Shown: piece after piece, positions 32,190-39,758 of the stretch
Layout of the letters: the number at the start of each line of letters is the position of its first letter
How positions within the stretch are numbered: the stretch's first letter is position 1
Assembly: GCF_014649955.1 (NCBI RefSeq)
Contig: NZ_BMUA01000019.1
Location: 1-64,000 of the forward strand
DNA from: Streptomyces violascens
GTDB taxonomy: Bacteria; Actinomycetota; Actinomycetes; Streptomycetales; Streptomycetaceae
Length of the DNA stretch: 64,000 bases
Direction of reading: 5' to 3'
Made by a program: the position numbers and the translations under genes
The notes under the pieces: generated by a model
Databases searched by the model: none
The model's input: the letters and a program-made list of their open reading frames with translations, nothing else
What the model was told of the DNA's origin: nothing

Positions 32190-33170
32190 ATGACCGTACA
32201 GAAGTTGCCGATCGCCAAGGCGATCAACGAGTCGCTGCGCAAGGCGATGGAGACCGACCCCAAGGTCCTGGTCATGGGCGAGGACGTCGGCAAGCTCGGC
32301 GGTGTCTTCCGGGTCACCGACGGCCTGTTCAAGGACTTCGGCGAGGACCGGGTGATCGACACCCCGCTCGCCGAGTCCGGCATCGTCGGCACCGCGATCG
32401 GCCTGGCCCTGCGCGGTTACCGGCCCGTCGTGGAGATCCAGTTCGACGGCTTCGTCTTCCCGGCGTACGACCAGATCGTCACCCAGCTCGCGAAGATGCA
32501 CGCCCGCGCGCTCGGCAAGATCAAGCTGCCGGTCGTCGTCCGCATTCCCTACGGCGGCGGCATCGGCGCGGTCGAGCACCACAGCGAGTCGCCCGAGGCG
32601 CTGTTCGCGCACGTGGCGGGCCTGAAGGTGGTCAGCCCCTCGAACGCGTCGGACGCGTACTGGATGATGCAGCAGGCCATCCAGTCCGACGACCCGGTGA
32701 TCTTCTTCGAGCCCAAGCGCCGCTACTGGGACAAGGGCGAGGTCGACACGGAGGCCATCCCGGCCCCGCTGCACAAGGCCCGTACGGTACGCGCCGGTTC
32801 GGACCTCACGCTGGTCGCCTACGGCCCGATGGTGAAGGTCTGCCTCGAAGCGGCCGCCGCCGCTCAGGAAGAGGGCAAGTCGATCGAGGTCGTGGACCTG
32901 CGCTCGATGTCCCCGATCGACTTCGACGCCGTCCAGGCCTCGGTCGAGCGGACCGGCCGCCTGGTCGTCGTCCACGAGGCGCCGGTCTTCTACGGCGCCG
33001 GAGCGGAGATCGCCGCGCGGATCACCGAGCGGTGCTTCTACCACCTGGAGGCCCCGGTGCTCCGGGTCGGCGGCTACCACGCCCCGTACCCGCCGGCGCG
33101 CCTGGAGGAGGATTACCTGCCGGGTCTCGACCGGGTGCTCGACGCCGTCGACCGCTCGCTGGCGTACTGA
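32190..33170 (+). CDS. 2-Oxoacid dehydrogenase E1 beta, locus 2 (BkdB type)
   Basis: 326 residues from ATG 32190, 2 nt after the E1alpha stop. Conserved E1beta blocks are VLVMGEDVGKLGGVFRVTDGLF, DTPLAESGIVGTAIGLAL and RIPYGGGIGAVEHHSESPE. Residues align with the locus 1 E1beta over nearly the whole length, so the two loci arose by duplication. It pairs with the preceding E1alpha. Confidence 0.92.
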   Translation: MTVQKLPIAKAINESLRKAMETDPKVLVMGEDVGKLGGVFRVTDGLFKDFGEDRVIDTPLAESGIVGTAIGLALRGYRPVVEIQFDGFVFPAYDQIVTQLAKMHARALGKIKLPVVVRIPYGGGIGAVEHHSESPEALFAHVAGLKVVSPSNASDAYWMMQQAIQSDDPVIFFEPKRRYWDKGEVDTEAIPAPLHKARTVRAGSDLTLVAYGPMVKVCLEAAAAAQEEGKSIEVVDLRSMSPIDFDAVQASVERTGRLVVVHEAPVFYGAGAEIAARITERCFYHLEAPVLRVGGYHAPYPPARLEEDYLPGLDRVLDAVDRSLAY

Positions 33171-33180
33171 GGTGACGACA

Positions 33181-34578
33181 ATGACTGAGAACGCTGCCCG
33201 CTACCGCGAGTTCAAGATGCCGGACGTCGGCGAGGGGCTCACCGAGGCGGAGATCCTCAAGTGGTACGTCAAGCCCGGTGACACCGTCACCGACGGCCAG
33301 GTGGTGTGTGAGGTCGAGACCGCGAAGGCGGCCGTCGAACTCCCCATCCCCTACGACGGTGTGGTGCAGAAGCTGCACTTCGAAGAGGGCGTGACGGTGG
33401 ACGTCGGCACGGCCATCATCACCGTCGACGTGGCCCCCGACAGCGGGTACGCCCCGTTCGCCGAGGCCGCGGAAGCGGCCGAGGCCGCCTCGGCCGCCCC
33501 TGCCGAGCCCGCGGAGGACGAGGCGCCCAAGGGCCGCCAGCCCGTGCTGGTCGGCTACGGCGTCTCCGAGGCCTCGACCAAGCGCCGCCCGCGCAAGGGG
33601 GTTTCGGTCCCCGAGCAGGCCCCGGCCGACGCCCTGCGTGCCGTGCAGACCGAGCTGAACGGCCAGGCTCCGGCCCCGGCCCGCCCGCTCGCCAAGCCTC
33701 CGGTCCGCAAGCTCGCCAAGGACCTCGGCATCGACCTCGCGACCGTCGTGCCGACCGGCCCCGACGGCATCGTCACCCGCGAGGACGTGCACGCGGCTGC
33801 CGCGCCGGTGGCCGAGCCCGCGCCCGTTTCACGTGAAACAACTCCCGCCCCGGCAGCGGCTGTTCAGGCCTCCGACGCTCGCGAGACGCGGATTCCCGTC
33901 AAGGGCGTACGCAAGGCGACCGCTCAGGCCATGGTCGGCTCGGCGTTCACCGCGCCGCACGTCACGGAGTTCGTGACGGTCGACGTGACGCGGACGATGA
34001 AGCTGGTCGAGGAGCTGAAGTCCGACAAGGACATGGCGGGCCTCAGGGTCAACCCGCTGCTCCTGATCGCCAAGGCGCTCCTGGTCGCGATCAAGCGCAA
34101 CCCGGACGTCAACGCCTCCTGGGACGAGGTGAACCAGGAGATCGTGCTCAAGCACTACGTGAACCTGGGCATCGCGGCGGCGACCCCGCGCGGTCTGATC
34201 GTCCCGAACATCAAGGACGCCCACACCAAGACCCTGCCGCAACTGGCCGAGTCGCTGGGCGAGTTGGTGTCGACGGCCCGCGAGGGCAAGACGTCTCCGG
34301 CGGCGATGTCGGGCGGCACGGTGACCATCACCAACGTCGGCGTGTTCGGCGTGGACACCGGCACCCCGATTCTCAACCCGGGCGAGTCCGCGATCCTCGC
34401 GGTCGGTGCGATCAAGCTCCAGCCGTGGGTCCACAAGGGCAAGGTCAAGCCCCGCCAGGTCACCACGCTGGCGCTCTCCTTCGACCACCGCCTGGTCGAC
34501 GGCGAGCTCGGCTCCAAGGTCCTCGCCGATGTGGCGGCGGTCCTGGAACAGCCGAAGCGGCTCATCACCTGGGGCTGA
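33181..34578 (+). CDS. 2-Oxoacid dehydrogenase E2 acyltransferase, locus 2 (BkdC type)
   Basis: 465 residues from ATG 33181 (GAGGTG six bases upstream; GTG 33172 is the alternative). Lipoyl domain with lysine in ETAKAAVE (about Lys49), a peripheral-subunit-binding domain (KPPVRKLAKDLGIDLATVVPTGP), an Ala/Pro linker, and the catalytic domain ending LSFDHRLVDGELG with the active-site His/Asp. A parS site (33826-33839) is embedded in the linker and encodes VSRET. No E3 gene follows. A very strong terminator follows at 34588. Confidence 0.93.
   Translation: MTENAARYREFKMPDVGEGLTEAEILKWYVKPGDTVTDGQVVCEVETAKAAVELPIPYDGVVQKLHFEEGVTVDVGTAIITVDVAPDSGYAPFAEAAEAAEAASAAPAEPAEDEAPKGRQPVLVGYGVSEASTKRRPRKGVSVPEQAPADALRAVQTELNGQAPAPARPLAKPPVRKLAKDLGIDLATVVPTGPDGIVTREDVHAAAAPVAEPAPVSRETTPAPAAAVQASDARETRIPVKGVRKATAQAMVGSAFTAPHVTEFVTVDVTRTMKLVEELKSDKDMAGLRVNPLLLIAKALLVAIKRNPDVNASWDEVNQEIVLKHYVNLGIAAATPRGLIVPNIKDAHTKTLPQLAESLGELVSTAREGKTSPAAMSGGTVTITNVGVFGVDTGTPILNPGESAILAVGAIKLQPWVHKGKVKPRQVTTLALSFDHRLVDGELGSKVLADVAAVLEQPKRLITWG
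33826..33839. promoter_or_regulatory. parS: parS (ParB binding site) 4, inside the E2 gene
   Basis: Perfect GTTTCACGTGAAAC inside the coding sequence of the locus 2 E2, in the flexible Ala/Pro linker between the subunit-binding and catalytic domains. Confidence 0.9.
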
Positions 34579-34587
34579 TGCGCCCCG

Positions 34588-34625
34588 CTCGGCCCCCGGC
34601 GCGCATCCGTACGCCGGGGGCCGAG
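34588..34625 (+). terminator. Strong hairpin terminator after bkd locus 2
   Basis: CTCGGCCCCCGGCG (34588-34601) pairs perfectly with CGCCGGGGGCCGAG (34612-34625), a 14-bp stem over a 10-nt loop, 10 nt after the E2 stop. Confidence 0.88.
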
Positions 34626-34768
34626 GCATGTCCGGGTGGACACGGCTGCGGGCAGGGCGGAAGGTGAGGGGAAGGGCGGCCCCGGCCGTCCGCACCGCGC
34701 CCCGGCCACTCTGCCGTGACCGGGCGCCACGTGGTGACCTGGGCAGACGGGGCTGAGGGGAGTCATTC

Positions 34769-35218
34769 ATGCGGATGCACACCCGCGCCGCGCTCGCCGC
34801 CGCGATCGCCGCGGCGGCCCTCACCGGAGCACTGCTCGCCTCCACGGCCGCCGCCCCGGAGGACCGGGCCCCGGCCGTCTTCGCCACCGCTGCGGGCAGG
34901 GCCCCGGTCTCCAAGGCCTGCATCGCCTCCCTGGAGGCCGACATCGGCGCCGGCACCACCGCGCTCATGACCCTGAGCACGAGCGGCCCGACGGTCACCT
35001 TCAAGAACGGCCCCGGCCATCCGGTCCCGAGCCTCGGCAAGCTCGACCGCAAGCACCCCAAGCTGCCCGCCTCGGCCGGCATCTACGCCGAGATCCTCAA
35101 GCCGTACGGCACCGCCCCGCAGCTCAGGACCAAGGTCGAGGGCGGCCCCCGGGCTCAGTACCAGGTGCAGGACTTCCCCAAGCTGCCCAAGGGCTGCAAG
35201 GTGACCGGCACCAAGTAG
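34769..35218 (+). CDS. Small secreted protein of unknown function
   Basis: 149 residues. A signal peptide with basic start and Ala-rich core (MRMHTRAALAAAIAAAALTG) has a probable cleavage near TAAAPED. The mature part is about 115 residues with two cysteines (SKACIAS, KGCKVTG), which may form one disulfide. No known domain was recognised. GAGGGG lies about 8 nt upstream of the ATG. It is alone between the bkd terminator and the GntR gene. Confidence 0.68.
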   Translation: MRMHTRAALAAAIAAAALTGALLASTAAAPEDRAPAVFATAAGRAPVSKACIASLEADIGAGTTALMTLSTSGPTVTFKNGPGHPVPSLGKLDRKHPKLPASAGIYAEILKPYGTAPQLRTKVEGGPRAQYQVQDFPKLPKGCKVTGTK

Positions 35219-35326
35219 GCGCCCAAGTGGCGCACATCGCCACCCGTGCGCGACCCCGTAGGAAGTCCCGTCCCGCGATCCGGACGCAACTTTCTGATGC
35301 ACTCCTGTTGTATCTATCCTGTGCGC

Positions 35327-35989
35327 ATGTCTCCCGCCCCGGCCCCCGCCACCAAGCAGCCCCCCGCCGCCGACCGTGTGTACATGCACGTCAAGCAGGC
35401 GGTACTCGACCGCCGCTACGAGGGCGGCACGCTGCTCACCGAGGGCGAGCTGGCCGAGGCGGTCGGGGTTTCGCGGACGCCCGTGCGCGAAGCGCTGCTC
35501 AAGCTCGAAGTCGAAGGGCTGCTCAAGCTCTACCCGAAGAAGGGCGCGCTCGTGCTCGCCGTCTCCGCGCAGGAGACCGCCGATGTGGTCGAAACCCGGC
35601 TGCTCGTGGAGGAGTTCGCGGTGCGCAGAGCCGTACCCGCGCCGGAGCACCTGATCGTGCGGCTCCAGGAACTCCTGGCCGAGCAGAAGGCGCACGCCGC
35701 CGCCGGGGACCTGGCGGCCGTCGCCGTCAGCGACCGCTGCTTCCACGCCGAGATCGTGCGCAACGCCGGGAACGAGATCCTGGCCCGGCTCTACGACCAG
35801 ATGCGGGACCGCCAGCTGCGCATGGGGGTGGCCGTCATGCACGCCCAGCCCGACCGCATCGCCAAGAACATCGCCGAGCACCAGGAGATGCTCGACGCCA
35901 TCAGGGACGGCGACGGCGAGCGGGCCGCGCACTGTGTGCGCCAGCACCTCAGCTGGGTCAAGGTCCTGGTCAGGGGGGACGATCGATGA
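35327..35989 (+). CDS. GntR/FCD family regulator
   Basis: 220 residues from ATG 35327; an upstream in-frame ATG at 35246 would give an unlikely extension. Winged HTH LTEGELAEAVGVSRTPVREALLKLEVEGLLKLYPKKGALV, then an FCD domain (SDRCFHAEIVRNAGNEILARLYDQMRDRQLRMG, metal- or ligand-binding histidines). TATCCT at 35315-35320 lies 6 nt from the ATG, so the transcript may be near-leaderless. Start-stop overlap (ATGA) with the MFS gene suggests that it controls that transporter. Confidence 0.9.
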   Translation: MSPAPAPATKQPPAADRVYMHVKQAVLDRRYEGGTLLTEGELAEAVGVSRTPVREALLKLEVEGLLKLYPKKGALVLAVSAQETADVVETRLLVEEFAVRRAVPAPEHLIVRLQELLAEQKAHAAAGDLAAVAVSDRCFHAEIVRNAGNEILARLYDQMRDRQLRMGVAVMHAQPDRIAKNIAEHQEMLDAIRDGDGERAAHCVRQHLSWVKVLVRGDDR

Positions 35990-37284
35990 GTTCGGCCACA
36001 CTGCCCGCACCACAGCCGCTGGGCGGGCGCCGGGCCGCGTTCGTGTGGGGCATAGGCGTCGGCGTCTACTTCGTCGCCGTCATCTTCCGCACCTCGCTCG
36101 GCGTCGCCGGCCTGGACGCCGCCGACCGCTTCCACGTCAACGCCTCGGCCCTTTCCACCTTCTCCATACTCCAGCTGCTTGTGTACGCGGGGATGCAGAT
36201 ACCCGTCGGCCTCATGGTCGACCGGCTCGGCACCAAGAAGGTCCTGGTCCTCGGGACCGTCCTGTTCACCGTCGGCCAGCTCGGCTTCGCCCTGTCGCCC
36301 TCGTACGCCACCGCGCTGGGCTCCCGCGCGCTGCTCGGCTGCGGCGACGCGATGACCTTCATCAGTGTGCTGCGGCTCGGCTCGCGCTGGTTCCCCGCCA
36401 AGCACGGGCCCATGATCGGGCAGGTCGCCGCGCTGTTCGGAATGGCCGGCAACCTGGTGTCCACCCTCGTCATCGCCCGCGCGCTGCACGGCGTCGGCTG
36501 GACGGGGACCTTCGTCGGCAGCTCGCTCGCCGGAGTCGCCGTCCTCGTCCTGCTGCTGCTCTTCCTGCGCGACCACCCCGAAGGCCACGAGCCGCCGCCC
36601 GCGCACCACGCCGGAGCCGCGTTCGTGCGCCGCCAGATCGCCGAGTCGTGGCGCGAGCCCGGCACCCGGCTCGGGATGTGGGTGCACTTCACGACGCAGT
36701 TCCCCGCGATGGTGTTCCTGCTGCTGTGGGGGATGCCCTTCCTCGTCGAGGCGCAGGGCCTCGACCGGGGCACGGCGGGCGGACTGCTGACCCTTGTGGT
36801 GCTCTCCAATATGGTCGTCGGCCTCGTGTATGGGCAGCTCATCGCCCGCCACCACGCTGCCCGGCTGCCGCTGGCGCTCGGCACCATAGGGGCGACCGCC
36901 CTCATGTGGGCCGCCACCATTGCCTATCCTGCGCCGCACGCGCCGATGTGGCTGCTCGTCACCCTGTGCCTCGTGCTCGGTGCGTGCGGACCGGCCTCGA
37001 TGATCGGCTTCGACTTCTCGCGCCCCGCGAACCCGCCGGAGCGCCAGGGCACCGCGTCCGGCATCACCAACATGGGCGGTTTCATCGCCTCCATGACGAC
37101 GCTGCTCGCGGTGGGCGTGCTGCTCGACACGACCGGTGACAACTACCGGATCGCGTTCTCGTCGGTGTTCTTCCTGGAGGCGCTGGGCCTGGTCCAGATC
37201 CTGCGTCTTCGCGCGCGGGCGCAGCGCCGCGAACGGGAACACCTGGTGGCGAGCAGGGTGGAGGCGGTGCACGTCCCGGTGTAG
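35986..37284 (+). CDS. MFS transporter
   Basis: 432 residues, about 12 membrane helices in two halves with a long cytoplasmic loop (RDHPEGHEPPPAHHA). The motif-A-like loop VDRLGTKKVLVLGT follows helix 2. ATG at 35986 overlaps the GntR stop. The substrate is unknown; the paired FCD regulator suggests an organic acid or a small metabolite. The C-terminal tail is basic and hydrophilic. Confidence 0.9.
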   Translation: MSSATLPAPQPLGGRRAAFVWGIGVGVYFVAVIFRTSLGVAGLDAADRFHVNASALSTFSILQLLVYAGMQIPVGLMVDRLGTKKVLVLGTVLFTVGQLGFALSPSYATALGSRALLGCGDAMTFISVLRLGSRWFPAKHGPMIGQVAALFGMAGNLVSTLVIARALHGVGWTGTFVGSSLAGVAVLVLLLLFLRDHPEGHEPPPAHHAGAAFVRRQIAESWREPGTRLGMWVHFTTQFPAMVFLLLWGMPFLVEAQGLDRGTAGGLLTLVVLSNMVVGLVYGQLIARHHAARLPLALGTIGATALMWAATIAYPAPHAPMWLLVTLCLVLGACGPASMIGFDFSRPANPPERQGTASGITNMGGFIASMTTLLAVGVLLDTTGDNYRIAFSSVFFLEALGLVQILRLRARAQRREREHLVASRVEAVHVPV

Positions 37285-37352
37285 CCGGAACCCTGGTTCC
37301 CGGCGTGGCCGGGCCCTCCTCGGGCTTCCCGGCGAAGCCGGAACCCCCAGCG

Positions 37353-38177
37353 TTACGGGGTGACCGCGAACTCCCGCAGGATCGCGTCCGCCAGCGCCTG
37401 GTCGCCCTCCGTCTTCACCCGGTCGGCGACGGCGTGCGGACGGACGCGGCCGCAGGCGAGCCGCAGGAACGTCTCCCAGTCCATGGCCAGGGTGACCAGC
37501 GGGCCCAGCGAGGGCGCGCCGTCGATCGTGCCGTGCCCGTCCGCGTCGACCCGTACCGTGCGCAGGAATTCCACCGGCCCGTGGATGTCGAAGACGACCG
37601 CCGAGTTGGGCGGTGCGCCGGCGTCCTTCGCGACGACCCGGGGCAGCGTGTGCAGCAGGATGTCGCGGGCCACGTACGCGCCCGGGGAGTCCAGGTTCCC
37701 CGGCTTGTTGAGGGCCCAGCGCAGGTCCTGCTCGTGCACCCACACATCGAACGCGCGCATCCGCAGCGCGAGTTCCAGGGTCTGCTCGGCGCCGAGCGGG
37801 GCGCGCACCTTGGTGTCGGGATCCCGGTTCTCGTTGCGCAGCTGGCGCGCCCGGCGAATGATCGTGTACTCCAGCTCGGAGGTCATCTCCGGCGCCGTAT
37901 GGTGCCGGCGCACATCGACCTGCATCTCCATATAGCGAGCGAGGTCGGTCTGTACGTGGAAGATGTCGCGCGGCAGGGTGTGGATCGGCCTCGGATCGCC
38001 CAGCTGCTCGCACTCCATGCCGATGATGTGCGACACGATGTCCCGTACCGACCAGTTGGGGCACGGCGTCGCACGGTTCCACTCGCCCTCGACGAGCGGC
38101 TGCACCAGCTCCGATATCGCCTCGATGGAGTGGGTCCAGGCATCGGCGTAGGTCTGAAGGCTGGGATGGACGGTCAC
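37353..38177 (-). CDS. Maleylpyruvate isomerase-like (DinB/MDMPI) protein
   Basis: 274 residues from GTG 38177 with GAGGGG upstream. The N-terminal DinB-like four-helix bundle shows ATPCPNWSVRDIVSHIIGMECEQLGD, whose histidine plus later HVQ/HEQD residues bind a metal; a C-terminal MDMPI-type domain follows. Members are mycothiol-dependent isomerases or thiol S-transferases, fitting an actinobacterium. The exact reaction is not known. It is convergent with the MFS gene; repeated CCGGAACC/GGCTTCCCGGCGAAGCC hairpins lie between. Confidence 0.83.
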   Translation of the reverse strand: MTVHPSLQTYADAWTHSIEAISELVQPLVEGEWNRATPCPNWSVRDIVSHIIGMECEQLGDPRPIHTLPRDIFHVQTDLARYMEMQVDVRRHHTAPEMTSELEYTIIRRARQLRNENRDPDTKVRAPLGAEQTLELALRMRAFDVWVHEQDLRWALNKPGNLDSPGAYVARDILLHTLPRVVAKDAGAPPNSAVVFDIHGPVEFLRTVRVDADGHGTIDGAPSLGPLVTLAMDWETFLRLACGRVRPHAVADRVKTEGDQALADAILREFAVTP

Positions 38178-38372
38178 GGGACCCCTCGGCGGTTCTTTTG
38201 TAGCGGGCTGGACTGCGGGACTGTGTGGGAGGCTTGGTCGCTTGGGGGGTCCGGGGGTCTCCCCCGGAAGGTCACAGTACGCTGCCGGGCAGCACCCCGG
38301 CAGTGCTTTCGTATGACGATCGTAGGCTGTTTCCCCCAGTGCTGACGGCTCGACAGCCAGGACGGTGGTACC

Positions 38373-39167
38373 GTGCGCGCCTCGCTCATTCAGATCGATG
38401 TAGACCCGTATGAATCCGTCAATTCCCGCCGCGAGCGGGTGGGTTCGCTGATCCGGGAGCTGCGGAGCAGCGACCTGGTCGTGCTCCCCGAGCTGTGGAC
38501 GGTCGGGGCGTTCGCGTACGAACTCTTCGCGGACGAGGCGGAGACGCTGCGCGGCACCACGGCCCGGGCGATGTCCGAGGCGGCCCGGGACGCCGGGATC
38601 TGGCTGCACGCCGGGTCGATTCCGGAGCGGGGCGAGGACGGCGCGCTCTACAACACCTCCCTCGTCTTCTCGCCCGACGGCGAACTCGCGCACAGCTACC
38701 GGAAGATCCACCGCTTCGGCTTCGACAAGGGCGAGGCCGTGCTGATGGGGGCGGGCTCGGATCTGGTCACCGTTCCCCTGCCGGACCTCACGCTGGGCCT
38801 CGCCACCTGCTATGACCTCCGCTTCCCCGAACTGTTCCGGGGCCTCGTCGACGCCGGCGCCCACGCCTTCGTCGTCCCGGCCGGCTGGCCCGAGCGCCGC
38901 CGCGCCCACTGGACCCTTCTCGCCCGGGCCCGGGCGGTCGAGGACCAGGCGTACGTGCTGGCCTGCGGCACTGCGGGGACCCATGCGGGGGTGCCCCAGG
39001 CGGGGCACAGCATCGTGGTGGACCCCTGGGGCGAGGTCCTCGCCGAGGCCGGCTCCGGTGAGGAGACCCTGACCGTGGATCTCGACCCGGCGAAGGTCTT
39101 CGACACCCGCGAGGCGTTTCCGGCCCTGAAGGACAGGGTGCTGGGTCTGGACACGCCCAAGCGCTAG
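38373..39167 (+). CDS. Nitrilase-superfamily carbon-nitrogen hydrolase
   Basis: 264 residues with the Glu-Lys-Cys triad: VVLPELWTVG (Glu), HSYRKIHRFGFDKGE (Lys) and LATCYDLRFPELFR (Cys). The closest class appears to be omega-amidase/YafV-type hydrolases that repair metabolites such as 2-oxoglutaramate or deaminated glutathione analogues. GTG start at 38373. It is followed by a convergent small gene (17 nt gap). Confidence 0.9.
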   Translation: MRASLIQIDVDPYESVNSRRERVGSLIRELRSSDLVVLPELWTVGAFAYELFADEAETLRGTTARAMSEAARDAGIWLHAGSIPERGEDGALYNTSLVFSPDGELAHSYRKIHRFGFDKGEAVLMGAGSDLVTVPLPDLTLGLATCYDLRFPELFRGLVDAGAHAFVVPAGWPERRRAHWTLLARARAVEDQAYVLACGTAGTHAGVPQAGHSIVVDPWGEVLAEAGSGEETLTVDLDPAKVFDTREAFPALKDRVLGLDTPKR

Positions 39168-39183
39168 CGGAGAGCGGGCGGGG

Positions 39184-39681
39184 TCAGTCCTCGTGGCCTC
39201 GCTCCTTCTCGTCCATGCGGATCACGCAGATCACCACCGCGAGCAGCAGCGCCGCGTCCGCGTCCTCCCGTACCACGTTCACCGCGTACGTCTCGCGGAT
39301 GTGGAACCACTTGCGCGAGACGTGGGCCAGCAGCTCCCCGTCGTACTCGACGGTGAACTCGCGGTCCAGGATCTTGCCCGTCACGTCGAGCTCCGTGCCC
39401 TCGATCAGGCTGACCCGGTAGTGGTTGCGGAGCAGGGAGAGGCGCTTGCGGCGGACCTTCGCGAGGATCTGGTCGTCCCGCTCGATGGTCATCGCGTCCC
39501 GCAGGCTGAACATCTTCTCCCGCAGCGTGATCAGCACCCGCCCTGACGGGTCCTTCAGCTCCAGGGTGTCGCGCAGCCGCAGCGCCTTGCCGTCGGCGAG
39601 GAACGCGTGCCGGCCGTCCTCGGTCTCGATCCAGTAGTCGTCGCCGATGGCGAAGATCTTGTCCCGCACGAGGTATTTCAT
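39184..39681 (-). CDS. LURP-one-related (tubby-like) protein
   Basis: 165 residues beginning KYLVRDKIFAIGDDYWIETEDGRHAF, then LREKMFSLRDAMTIERDDQILAKVRRKRLSLLRNHYRV, the beta-barrel pattern of LURP-one-related/phospholipid-scramblase-like proteins. The function in bacteria is unknown. It is divergent from the NHL-repeat protein (77 bp shared promoter region). Confidence 0.85.
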   Translation of the reverse strand: MKYLVRDKIFAIGDDYWIETEDGRHAFLADGKALRLRDTLELKDPSGRVLITLREKMFSLRDAMTIERDDQILAKVRRKRLSLLRNHYRVSLIEGTELDVTGKILDREFTVEYDGELLAHVSRKWFHIRETYAVNVVREDADAALLLAVVICVIRMDEKERGHED

Positions 39682-39758
39682 GGCTACACCCCTGCCCGTG
39701 CCGGGGCCCCGCCGAACGGCGACACAGGGTGTTCATACCGGGATGGCAAGCTTGAACC

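Noticed and set aside
36066..36920. Minus-strand open frame opposite the MFS gene
   Set aside because: Shadow: Ser/Arg/Pro-rich with no domain and no ribosome binding site.
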